A stretch of DNA of 38,477 nt from an uncultured Muribaculaceae bacterium (GTDB taxonomy: Bacteria > Bacteroidota > Bacteroidia > Bacteroidales > Muribaculaceae): contig CAJUKD010000023.1 of assembly GCA_910587235.1 (NCBI GenBank), positions 1 through 38,477 of the forward strand, written 5' to 3'. Each line of letters opens with the position of its first letter. The first letter of the stretch is position 1. The translations under genes and the position numbers were made by a program. The notes beneath the pieces were generated by a model, which was not told where the DNA came from, made no database searches, and saw nothing but the letters and a program-made list of their open reading frames with translations. This document shows positions 1 to 7,800 of this stretch, piece after piece.

Positions 1-2
1 GA

Positions 3-257
3 CTAAATACTAATATATTAATCGCAGTGGTTGGATTTTTATCGCACCACTACTATTTCAAAAAAATACATGATGAAAAGCATCTGTTTGAGTATAATTA
101 TACTCCAATAGGATATAACATGAGTGGACCTTTGAAATATAGCACATACGATCCTCCAATGTGGGGAATGGTTATGGAGAAAGACAAATACCATATAGCA
201 TTTCTTCCATATAATCCAAATACAGACAACAGTGCAGCCAAAGCACCTCTGCCATAG
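3..257 (+). CDS. C-terminal part of a small hypothetical protein, 5' end outside the window
   Basis: The reading frame is open from the left edge of the window to a TAG stop at 255-257, so only the C-terminal 84 or so residues are visible. It begins with a short hydrophobic stretch (NILIAVVGFL) followed by a Tyr/Pro/Lys-rich polar tail. A GTG at position 27 could be a start, but the frame stays open upstream, so a longer protein is more likely. I do not recognise the family. It lies 5 bases before an orphan Rhs toxin-tip gene and shares its AT-rich composition. By analogy with Rhs cassette arrays it could be the immunity gene of a preceding tip. That is inference from position only. Confidence 0.45.
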   Translation, partial: LNTNILIAVVGFLSHHYYFKKIHDEKHLFEYNYTPIGYNMSGPLKYSTYDPPMWGMVMEKDKYHIAFLPYNPNTDNSAAKAPLP

Positions 258-262
258 ATTCA

Positions 263-1117
263 ATGAAAGGCCGACTTATGTCCAACATCTTCTATCGTTT
301 AGGGTCGACGGCGACGGCGGGCTACAGCACCGCCAACCGCCACCTCTTCGCCGACAAGGAATACAGCGACTACGGCGGCGAGAGCCACCACGACTTCGGC
401 GCCCGACACCTCGCCTCCTCCGCCATCCCACGCTTCACGACCATGGATCCATTGTGCGAGAAGCGTCCCGATGAAAGCCCATACATCTTCGCCGCCGCAA
501 ACCCCGTGATGAACATCGACCCGGACGGACGCAAAACCTATGCAGTCGACAGCGTAGGATATATTACCAAAATTACCGACGATAAGGAATTTGACAAAAT
601 TGTAACAACCAAAGACGGCAAAACCGAAGAAATATGGCGTGGAAAACACGGCACGATACAACAGGCATATTTTCGCTATGAAGTCAAAGGCGAGAACAAG
701 AAATATGTGGGCGAATATTTCATTGTTGACAACGACAACGATGGCCTTGATATATTCGAATCACTGGCAGAGCACTATTCCGGTGATAACAAACACGTGG
801 AATGGAGCATCATCCAAACTAGCGATGACGACTTGGAGCAATTTAATTACATAATGACTTCGCATCTGGAAGGTAGAGAAAGAATGGGACCAAGAAAATT
901 CGTTGATTTTATAAAAAACACAAAAATACGGAGCTACTACCATAGTCATCCAAGTAACACACCATATCCAAGTGGTATAGGTGATATTACAGGTGATATT
1001 GGATTTGCAAAGTATATAAAAAAAAGAGTAAGATATCAAATCAACACAAAAATTTATTTACCAGGAACTCATACTTATATTAACTATGACAAAGATTCGA
1101 AAAAAAGCGATTTCTGA
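263..1117 (+). CDS. Orphan Rhs core fragment fused to a JAB/JAMM-like toxin C-terminal tip
   Basis: The 284-residue protein has two parts. Residues about 38-90 match the end of the RHS repeat-associated core, with DFGARHLASS, TTMDPLCEK and a terminal NIDPDGR junction. Residues about 91-284 are a variable tip. Near the C-terminus the tip carries YYHSHP (H227, H229) followed by PSGIGD (S237, D241) and a second Asp at 245, a JAB/JAMM metalloprotease-like signature as in the JAB-like toxins of Bacteroidetes. Full Rhs proteins exceed a thousand residues; here only the last core segment is present and there is no signal peptide. The gene starts 5 bases after the preceding stop. Core DNA is very GC-rich and tip DNA AT-rich, the usual sign of tip exchange by recombination. 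It is therefore probably a displaced or donor tip cassette. The toxin role is inferred. Confidence 0.75.
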   Translation: MKGRLMSNIFYRLGSTATAGYSTANRHLFADKEYSDYGGESHHDFGARHLASSAIPRFTTMDPLCEKRPDESPYIFAAANPVMNIDPDGRKTYAVDSVGYITKITDDKEFDKIVTTKDGKTEEIWRGKHGTIQQAYFRYEVKGENKKYVGEYFIVDNDNDGLDIFESLAEHYSGDNKHVEWSIIQTSDDDLEQFNYIMTSHLEGRERMGPRKFVDFIKNTKIRSYYHSHPSNTPYPSGIGDITGDIGFAKYIKKRVRYQINTKIYLPGTHTYINYDKDSKKSDF

Positions 1118-1631
1118 ATATATATCGATCGACGGAAAAAGGATATGTGAGATTCTTATAATCATACCATTCCTTATTTTTACGTCCTGTGGCAGCAAAT
1201 GTGATGATATATACGATGATTACGACGGTGTAGAAGTGCCAAAAGAAACATGTCTTCGCGTATATGAGATAAAATCGGATATAGTCCGTAGAATTATCAA
1301 GGAAAAGATAATTCCGTATGCAACAACGAAAGTTGACAAAACATATAGCTTTTTTTATATATCTCAAGACGTTGAAACGGATACGAAAGTACTAACCATT
1401 GGAGTAGATGATTTTGATATGGGAAACTCTATATCATGTAAAACTGTAGGATGGTTTGAAATGGACGGCTTTCAGTTTGTAGTCAATAAATCCGCAAAAG
1501 AATATTTCGCCCCAAAATTCAGATGGCACCGTTTTAATTATGTATTCTATATTTGTCCATACGACCCTCCCTTTGCTTATTATCGCATAGATAATAATTC
1601 TTATACGGAAACGTACTCTCTTTTTAATTGA
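1086..1631 (+). CDS. Lipoprotein-like protein, probable immunity partner of the Rhs/JAB tip
   Basis: The 181-residue protein has a positively charged N-terminal stretch of about 20 residues, a hydrophobic segment (EILIIIPFLIF) and a lipobox-like FTSC with Cys35, so it is probably a lipoprotein. The mature part is rich in Asp, Tyr and Phe with no recognised domain. Its ATG lies inside the toxin gene, so the two overlap by 32 bases; no in-frame ATG exists between the start and the hydrophobic segment. The overlap, shared orientation and AT-rich composition are typical of a polymorphic toxin/immunity pair. The immunity function is inferred from position alone, and the start is uncertain because the region before the signal is unusually long. 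Confidence 0.6.
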   Translation: MTKIRKKAISEYISIDGKRICEILIIIPFLIFTSCGSKCDDIYDDYDGVEVPKETCLRVYEIKSDIVRRIIKEKIIPYATTKVDKTYSFFYISQDVETDTKVLTIGVDDFDMGNSISCKTVGWFEMDGFQFVVNKSAKEYFAPKFRWHRFNYVFYICPYDPPFAYYRIDNNSYTETYSLFN

Positions 1632-1643
1632 ATAGGACTTACC

Positions 1644-1760
1644 ATGAAAAGGATATTAGTCATATTGTTTATCGGCGTTAGCATTCTGTCGCTATATAGC
1701 TTTGAATGTGGTACTGATAAAGAATCTGTGGAGCAACAATCCGCAGGTCTGAGCCTATAG
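1644..1760 (+). pseudogene. 38-codon stub of an exported protein truncated at the GH43 junction
   Basis: An ATG 12 bases after the preceding stop opens a 38-residue frame. It has a clear signal-like N-terminus (MKRILVILFIGVSILSLYS), then FEC and a short polar tail. The frame ends at a TAG that overlaps the last 6 bases of the convergent GH43 gene. The protein is too short to be a normal lipoprotein. The simplest reading is the 5' end of another immunity-type lipoprotein gene cut off where the accessory cassette joins conserved chromosome. A real short peptide cannot be excluded. Confidence 0.45.
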
Positions 1761-2771
1761 TTTTTGTCCCAGGGTAAGTCTGTCGCCCGACATGTCGACT
1801 TCAAAGAACACCGGGCGGCGGATATAGTGTCCGTTGTCGTCGCGGTGGCTGTGCAGCGACAATATGTGCCGCCCACTAAAGTCACGGAATATCATACCAT
1901 GACCGTGGTCCGGCGGCGTGAGCGGTTCCGGCTCCTGTTCCCAAGGACCCTCAATACGCCCGCTTAGGGAGTAGGCCACGCCCATGGTGTAGACGTTGTA
2001 GATCCACGAAGTCCATATCATTCCCAAGCGTCCGGTGCCGGTGCGGAAGAGCCACGGGCCGTCGGTGACGCGATTCGGGACAATCCGGCCGTCGATGAGT
2101 TCCCGGCTCCAGGGCGAATCGGAGGCGCGGAAAAGCAGTTCAGACTCACCAACAGGATGTGAAAGGTCGGAAGAAAGGCGTTGCGCTTCCATCGTACCGT
2201 TGTCGTTGAATATCCATTCACCGCAGAACACCATGTATGGAACGCTGTCTGCCTCAAGGCAGAATGTCCCGTCAAGTGTAGGACGATCGGCGGGCAGATA
2301 GTCGGCCCGGGATACGGGACGGTACGGGCCGTCCGGGGTGTCTGACACCAATATATGCGAAGCGCGTCGCGGTATAGCACCGTTGCGGTTGCAGGCTATA
2401 GTGACCGAATCGTTGGTGAAAGTTGCAAAGTAGTAGTATCTGCCTTTGTAAGGATGTATTTCGGCAGCCCATATCGCAGGATCCGGACCCATCCACGAAG
2501 AGGAGTCCGGCGATACCACCGTGTAGGGGCCGTCCCAGAATTCGAGGTCGCCGCTTTTCCATACTTTGCCTCCGGTGCCTGTCATATAGTAAGTATGAGT
2601 GACGCTGTCGGCAAGCACGCACGGGTCGCTGAGCATTATGGAATCGCGCGGCACTCCGTAAGATATGCCCGCTTCATTCGAGGCGCCTGCAGCGGCGCCG
2701 GTCTTTCCGCCCAAGCAAGCGCCGGCAAGCATAATGGCGCATAATGACGGTATCAACAGTTTTTTCTTCAT
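1755..2771 (-). CDS. Glycoside hydrolase family 43 lipoprotein
   Basis: The 338-residue protein begins with a lipoprotein signal (LAGAC, Cys19). The rest reads as a five-bladed beta-propeller of the GH43 type, which includes arabinofuranosidases and xylosidases. Visible landmarks are SDP with Asp49 at the place of the usual catalytic base, LDGTF with Asp167, the blade motif GMIWTSW, and GHGMIF near the C-terminus. Where GH43 enzymes usually show Glu in EGP, this protein has TDGP (Asp237). Length is normal for a single-domain GH43. The anchor places it on the periplasmic or surface face of the outer membrane. It is transcribed alone, divergently from speA, with its own promoter, and its 3' end abuts the accessory cassette. 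Exact substrate cannot be read from the sequence. Confidence 0.8.
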   Translation of the reverse strand: MKKKLLIPSLCAIMLAGACLGGKTGAAAGASNEAGISYGVPRDSIMLSDPCVLADSVTHTYYMTGTGGKVWKSGDLEFWDGPYTVVSPDSSSWMGPDPAIWAAEIHPYKGRYYYFATFTNDSVTIACNRNGAIPRRASHILVSDTPDGPYRPVSRADYLPADRPTLDGTFCLEADSVPYMVFCGEWIFNDNGTMEAQRLSSDLSHPVGESELLFRASDSPWSRELIDGRIVPNRVTDGPWLFRTGTGRLGMIWTSWIYNVYTMGVAYSLSGRIEGPWEQEPEPLTPPDHGHGMIFRDFSGRHILSLHSHRDDNGHYIRRPVFFEVDMSGDRLTLGQKL

Positions 2772-2806
2772 TATTACTTAAATATTCATAAAGGATGTCT
2801 GATGTG

Positions 2807-2837
2807 TAAATATACTAATAAATCGGGGCATGGCAAA
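2807..2837 (-). promoter_or_regulatory. Promoter for the GH43 gene
   Basis: On the minus strand there is TTTG (2837-2834), a 19-base spacer and TATATTTA (2814-2807). This fits the Bacteroidetes TTTG/TAnnTTTG pattern with one mismatch in the last base. It lies 36 bases upstream of the GH43 start and faces away from speA. Confidence 0.5.
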
Positions 2838-2886
2838 AAATCATACGGAATATGATTACTAAATGGAAGCGGCCGGCAAGCGGCTG

Positions 2887-2917
2887 TTTCGGTATTTCAT
2901 TTTTTATTGTATTTTTG
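2887..2917 (+). promoter_or_regulatory. Promoter for speA
   Basis: TTTC (2887-2890), a 19-base spacer and TATTTTTG (2910-2917) match the Bacteroidetes -33/-7 pattern. The -7 box ends 53 bases before the speA ATG. Confidence 0.6.
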
Positions 2918-2970
2918 CAGACTGAATTAAATGTTTATCAACCTAATCACGAAATCAGAACATCAGGCAG

Positions 2971-4863
2971 ATGAGAAAATGGCGCATAGAGGATAGCGAA
3001 GAGCTGTACAACATCAACGGCTGGGGTCGCAACTATTTTTCAATCAATGAAAAAGGACATGTTATCGTCACCCCCCGCAGCGGATATGCCGCCGTCGACC
3101 TCAAAGAGGTGATGGACGAGTTGCAGGTGCGCGACATAGGCGCTCCTGTCCTGTTGCGTTTTCCCGACATCCTCGACAACCGTATCGAAAAAATCTCGAA
3201 CTGCTTCAAGGAGGCTTCGCAGACCTATCAGTATCAGGCTCAGAACTTCATGATCTACCCTATCAAGGTGAATCAGATGCGTCCTGTAGTTGAGGAAATC
3301 GTGACCTACGGCAAGAAGTTCAACATCGGTCTGGAGGCAGGCTCAAAGCCCGAACTCCATGCGGTGCTCGCCACCAACATCGACTCCAATGCCCTGATAA
3401 TCTGCAACGGTTACAAGGATTCCGCCTATATCGAACTTGCTCTTCTGGCCCAGAAGATGGGACGCCGCATCTATCTGGTGGTGGAAAAGCTCAACGAACT
3501 GCGCCTTATAGCCGATATAGCGCGCAAGCTGAAGATACGGCCCAACATAGGCATACGCATCAAACTTTCGAGCACAGGCTCGGGCAAATGGAGCGAAAGC
3601 GGCGGCGACTCGTCGAAATTCGGTCTTAACAGTTCGGAACTGCTCGAAGCCATCGACATCCTCGAACGCCGCGAAATGAAAGACTGCCTGAAACTTATCC
3701 ATTTCCACATAGGCAGTCAGATCAACAAGATCCGGGTTATAAAGAACGCTCTTCGCGAAGCCACGCAGTTCTACGTCCAGCTGTCGGCTCTCGGCTTCGA
3801 CATAGACTTCATCGACATAGGCGGCGGTCTGGGAGTGGACTATGACGGTTCGCGCAGCTCGTCGTCGGAAAGTTCGATGAACTATTCTATTCAGGAGTAT
3901 GCCAACGACGCCGTGTCGGCCATCGTCGACGCCTGCACCAAAAACGGACTCCGTCAACCCAACATCATCACCGAAAGCGGCCGATCGCTGTCGGCACACC
4001 ATTCGATCCTGATCATAAACGTACTTGAAACGACGCAATTGCCCGTCTGGAAAGACAACCAGGAAATCGAACCCGACGCTCACGAACTGGCGCGCGAACT
4101 TTACCAGATATGGGACAACCTCGACCATATCAGCCTTTTCGAGAGCTGGCACGATGCCCTGCAGATACGCGAAGAGGCGCTTGACCGCTTCAGCCTCGGC
4201 CTGCTCGACCTGAAGACACGCGCCCAGATCGAAAAACTCTTCTGGTCGATAGCGCGCGAGGTGGGCGAGATTGCGTCGACAATGAAACATGTGCCCGAAG
4301 ACCTGCGGAAGATTTCAAAAATGATTCCCGACAAGTACTTCTGCAACTTCTCGCTGTTCCAGTCGCTCCCCGACACCTGGGCAATAGACCAGATTTTCCC
4401 GATAGTACCGCTGTCGCGCCTCGACGAAAAGCCCACGCGCACGTGCACCATCCAGGACATAACATGCGATTCCGACGGCAAGATCGCCAATTTCGTATCG
4501 TCGCAGGGAACATCGTCGTCGCTTCCGGTACACGCCCTCAAGCCCGGAGAATCATACTATCTGGGTATATTCCTCGTGGGAGCATATCAGGAAATACTTG
4601 GTGACATGCACAATCTTTTCGGCGACACAAATGCCGTGCATATCAGCGTCTACAAGGACCGCTATGAAATCGAACAGGTCATAGAGGGCGAAAGTGTCGA
4701 CGAGGTTCTGGACTATGTACAGTTCAACGCAAAGAAACTGGTGCGCAATGTCGAGTCATGGGTGACAGCCTCGATGAAAGCAGGCACGATCACCCCTGAG
4801 GAAGGCCGCAACTTCATCAGCACCTACCGTGCCGGTCTTTTCGGTTATACCTATCTCGAATAA
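2971..4863 (+). CDS. speA: Biosynthetic arginine decarboxylase
   Basis: This enzyme converts arginine to agmatine and CO2 using pyridoxal phosphate, the first step of the agmatine route to polyamines; it should be cytoplasmic. The 630-residue length fits the SpeA family (E. coli SpeA is about 658). The PLP lysine lies in YPIKVNQ (Lys99). Other fold type III decarboxylase landmarks are FHIGSQI, DIGGGLGVDYDGSRS and TESGRSLSAHHSILI; the C-terminal barrel ends with RAGLFGYTYLE. The gene is alone on its strand, converges on the flippase gene with only 7 bases between stops, and has its own promoter. Nothing suggests damage. Confidence 0.95.
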   Translation: MRKWRIEDSEELYNINGWGRNYFSINEKGHVIVTPRSGYAAVDLKEVMDELQVRDIGAPVLLRFPDILDNRIEKISNCFKEASQTYQYQAQNFMIYPIKVNQMRPVVEEIVTYGKKFNIGLEAGSKPELHAVLATNIDSNALIICNGYKDSAYIELALLAQKMGRRIYLVVEKLNELRLIADIARKLKIRPNIGIRIKLSSTGSGKWSESGGDSSKFGLNSSELLEAIDILERREMKDCLKLIHFHIGSQINKIRVIKNALREATQFYVQLSALGFDIDFIDIGGGLGVDYDGSRSSSSESSMNYSIQEYANDAVSAIVDACTKNGLRQPNIITESGRSLSAHHSILIINVLETTQLPVWKDNQEIEPDAHELARELYQIWDNLDHISLFESWHDALQIREEALDRFSLGLLDLKTRAQIEKLFWSIAREVGEIASTMKHVPEDLRKISKMIPDKYFCNFSLFQSLPDTWAIDQIFPIVPLSRLDEKPTRTCTIQDITCDSDGKIANFVSSQGTSSSLPVHALKPGESYYLGIFLVGAYQEILGDMHNLFGDTNAVHISVYKDRYEIEQVIEGESVDEVLDYVQFNAKKLVRNVESWVTASMKAGTITPEEGRNFISTYRAGLFGYTYLE

Positions 4864-4870
4864 AAGCCTG

Positions 4871-6331
4871 TCAGAGGCCGCGCCGACACTTCAGAAGCAG
4901 GCGCAGTGAGATGGGCAGAAGCCACGGGAGTGTCATGGCCAGCGTAATCCACGGCCCTGCTACATTCCTGAGCCACAACGTACCCGCACCGACAGCAAGA
5001 GCCGATGCCAGCAAGACCGGGAGGCCGCGACCGATTTTCATGCCATAACGATAGCGGTAGACTGCGTAGACTATAGCCATATATACCGCATACCAGCCTA
5101 CATAGGCCCATCCCAGACCCGTATTGCCGCCATAGCGGTAGCCAGTCACACTCAAAGCCAGAAAGACAGCGGCACTGACCGACTCGGTCAGCACGAAGAT
5201 GCGTCCGTCGCCTTTGGCAAGCATGGCGAATGACAAGCACCATGACGCGGCACGCAGGAAAACCCCGATCACGGCTGTCGACATATATGCTATCGCACCA
5301 TCGAACTCGCCGGAGTACAGAATCCTGACGATCAGAGAATCAGCGCATATAAATATCACTACGACGGGCATCAGCACCGCCAGAACTATGCGCATCTCGT
5401 GCGACACGATCACGCCGGCACGATGCCGGTGCGCTATGGCCGTAGACAAGCGCGGGAAATACTCCATAGATATGGCATTGAATATTATGCCGAAATATGC
5501 GTTGATTATTACAAATCCGGCCTGATAGATGCCGACAGCCTCGACTGAATCCGTACTGCGGAGATAAACTGCAAATATATAGGAAGCCAGCAGACTGACA
5601 AAAGAACTGACCGTCATGTACAGTCCGAGCGAGATCATGCCGCGCCCCTCTCTGAGAGCTTCGGCAAGACGCAGATGGGGAGAAGGCGGCAATCCGGGCG
5701 TAAGACCTTTGCGCGCGATGCGCGTGAAGAGATAACTCGTGATGCTGAACAGCACCACAGCCGGCACAATGGCTTTCTCCCTGAAAAAATAAAACAGCGG
5801 TATGGCCGCAAGCGATGCAGTCACGGAACTGTAGAGGTTGCAACGGGCGAGGACGCGCAGGCGGTCAAGCCCCTGCATAACGGCGTATTCTCCTGCCGAT
5901 ACGCTCATGCAGAACATTATGACGGAAAGAACAATAAAAGCCCAGGTATGGGATGCGTCGCCGAATGTCCAGCGGCTGAGAAGCGGGGAAAGAGCGGCTA
6001 CAAGCACCATTCCAGCCAAACCGAGGAAATACATCAGCCGCCTGAGCACCGCTATCACCCTCGCTGCCGCAGCCGGGCGGCCGGCAACGGCGGAAATGTC
6101 GCGTACGGCACTCTGACGCAAGTTCAGCTGTCCGGTGGTGTAGAGCATCTCCATGGTCGAATTGTACAGAGTGATTATGCCTACACCGGCAGGACCTATC
6201 CAGAACGCGACGAGTTTTGTGCGCACGACAGAACAGAGCAAAGCCAGCACCTGCACACTCCCGAAGACGCTCATAGCTTTGAGTATGCGTGCGGTAAGGG
6301 TACCTGTATGTGTTCCTTTGAGTTTCTGCAT
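4871..6331 (-). CDS. Polysaccharide flippase (Wzx/O-antigen translocase type, MOP superfamily)
   Basis: The 486-residue protein is almost entirely hydrophobic, with about 12-14 predicted membrane segments. It has the family's N-terminal arrangement: an opening helix, VRTKLVAFWIGPAGVG, and a short loop before LYNSTMEM. Homologues flip undecaprenyl-linked sugar chains across the inner membrane for O-antigen or capsule assembly. No polysaccharide gene cluster surrounds it; it is the last gene of the minus-strand run after the EnvC-like gene, 14 bases downstream. The short spacing suggests co-transcription with cell-envelope genes. Substrate is unknown. Confidence 0.82.
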   Translation of the reverse strand: MQKLKGTHTGTLTARILKAMSVFGSVQVLALLCSVVRTKLVAFWIGPAGVGIITLYNSTMEMLYTTGQLNLRQSAVRDISAVAGRPAAAARVIAVLRRLMYFLGLAGMVLVAALSPLLSRWTFGDASHTWAFIVLSVIMFCMSVSAGEYAVMQGLDRLRVLARCNLYSSVTASLAAIPLFYFFREKAIVPAVVLFSITSYLFTRIARKGLTPGLPPSPHLRLAEALREGRGMISLGLYMTVSSFVSLLASYIFAVYLRSTDSVEAVGIYQAGFVIINAYFGIIFNAISMEYFPRLSTAIAHRHRAGVIVSHEMRIVLAVLMPVVVIFICADSLIVRILYSGEFDGAIAYMSTAVIGVFLRAASWCLSFAMLAKGDGRIFVLTESVSAAVFLALSVTGYRYGGNTGLGWAYVGWYAVYMAIVYAVYRYRYGMKIGRGLPVLLASALAVGAGTLWLRNVAGPWITLAMTLPWLLPISLRLLLKCRRGL

Positions 6332-6345
6332 GTATTAGCGTGTGA

Positions 6346-7782
6346 CTATTGCCCGAGCCATTCCGAGGGATCGAGTTTCTCGCGTTCGTGGCGTATCTCA
6401 AAATGAAGGACAGTGCGGTCGCCGGCGGCCGAGTCGCTGTGTATGCGTCCGAGAGGCGTTCCCGCCGCGACATTCTGCCCTTTGCGCACATGCAGGTCGC
6501 TCAGTCCGGCATATACGGTCAGATAATCGCCGTGACGCAGGATAACAATGTTACGGTAGCCGTCGATTCGGAATATGGAAGTGACCGTACCGGCATAGAC
6601 CGCCAGAGCTTCCGCACCCTTTTCGGCGCTAAGGTCAATGCCGTTGTTCTGTATCTTTACTTTCGGCAGGTCGGGATGGTCGTTGCGCCCGAAAAGCGAC
6701 GTGACCGCATAGCGTCCGCTGACCGGGGCAGGCAGTTTTCCCTTGGCCTGCGCGAAAGGCTCTGCCGACAATGCCGGCACCGTCGCCGGCTCACGCTTCC
6801 GCGACTGTTCCTGCGGCCTGTTTTCGGCCTGCTTAGGTTTTTCGTCCGCTTTCTTTTTGGCAGGTTTCTTCTTGCCTTTGGATTTTTTCTTGTCCTTTTC
6901 GGGCACCCGGGCTTTTTCAGCGGCTTCTATGGAATCGAGGCGCCGGCGCTCCGCCTCGGCACGCTGCCTTTCGGCTTCGGCACGCATACGGGCTTCCTCG
7001 GCCTCGCGGCGCCGGCGTTCGGCTTCGGCCGCCTCGCGCTGTTCCTGTTCGATGACACGCTCAAGTTCTTCGTCGAGCTGTTCCATCTGCCGGCGGCGTT
7101 CGTCGACAATACGGTCGATATTGCGTGCCTGTCGCTTGAGCGAATCCACTGTGGCTGCGGCACGCCCCCGGCGCACGGCAAGTTCGGCACGATTCGCCTC
7201 AAGCTCTTCGAGCGAAAGGCGCAATGATGCGGAAAGCGAGTCGAGACGGGTGCGGCTGCTGTCGAGGCGAGCCACGGCAGAGCGCAGCTGCACGGCTTTG
7301 ACGCGCTGCCAGTCAGACAATTCCCGCAGATAACGCACACGTCTGTAGGCCTCGGTGAAACTTTCGGCAGAGAATATGAATGCGGCGGAGGTCATGCCTC
7401 GGCGGCTGTTGCGCATGGTTCGCAACGAAGCGCCGTAGGCGCGCCTGAGCGACGCCACCCGCTTTTCGGTGGCGGCAATGCTGTCGGTAAGCCGCGAAGA
7501 ACGTGCGCGCAGAGTGTCGCAACGCGTCTGAAGGACTGATATGCGGGCGTCCTGAGTGCGTATTTCAGATTCGAGAAGAGCAAGGCGGTCGAGCTGGCGC
7601 GATGTTTCGCGGATATTGACACTTTTCTGACGGCGTGCATCGGCAAGCTGCCGCTGCTTGCGCGTCCGCTCGGTGCGGACGTCGGCGGAAGTGCGTCGAC
7701 GCTTGCGCGCGGCATCGCAATCGAAAGCCGCGCAGAGCACACATGCCATCAGCAGAAACGTCAGCAGTCTTTTCATTTTCAC
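6346..7782 (-). CDS. EnvC-like murein hydrolase activator (degenerate M23/LytM domain)
   Basis: The 478-residue protein has a signal peptide (MKMKRLLTFLLMACVLCAAF), a long Arg/Glu/Ala-rich coiled coil over residues about 30-290, a Lys/Pro linker, and a C-terminal LytM domain over about 350-478. The LytM domain has lost zinc and catalytic histidines: the usual HxG[IV]D is NNGID (Asn380), YAHL is YAGL (Gly426), and HLHFE is VLHFE with only His460 kept. Coiled coil plus inactive LytM is the layout of EnvC, which switches on amidases that split septal peptidoglycan. It lies 18 bases after the DUF4292 gene and 14 before the flippase gene. An activator role is inferred from the family and the missing residues. 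Confidence 0.88.
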   Translation of the reverse strand: MKMKRLLTFLLMACVLCAAFDCDAARKRRRTSADVRTERTRKQRQLADARRQKSVNIRETSRQLDRLALLESEIRTQDARISVLQTRCDTLRARSSRLTDSIAATEKRVASLRRAYGASLRTMRNSRRGMTSAAFIFSAESFTEAYRRVRYLRELSDWQRVKAVQLRSAVARLDSSRTRLDSLSASLRLSLEELEANRAELAVRRGRAAATVDSLKRQARNIDRIVDERRRQMEQLDEELERVIEQEQREAAEAERRRREAEEARMRAEAERQRAEAERRRLDSIEAAEKARVPEKDKKKSKGKKKPAKKKADEKPKQAENRPQEQSRKREPATVPALSAEPFAQAKGKLPAPVSGRYAVTSLFGRNDHPDLPKVKIQNNGIDLSAEKGAEALAVYAGTVTSIFRIDGYRNIVILRHGDYLTVYAGLSDLHVRKGQNVAAGTPLGRIHSDSAAGDRTVLHFEIRHEREKLDPSEWLGQ

Positions 7783-7800
7783 TCCTCGCAGTCCGGAAGA

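Noticed and set aside
232..474. Arg/Pro-rich plus-strand frame overlapping the Rhs core
   Set aside because: It is the alternative frame of a GC-rich core segment whose real frame matches the Rhs core.
3343..4290. Long open frame on the minus strand inside speA
   Set aside because: It is antisense to a complete, conserved enzyme and its translation shows no domain; it reflects codon bias in the real gene.
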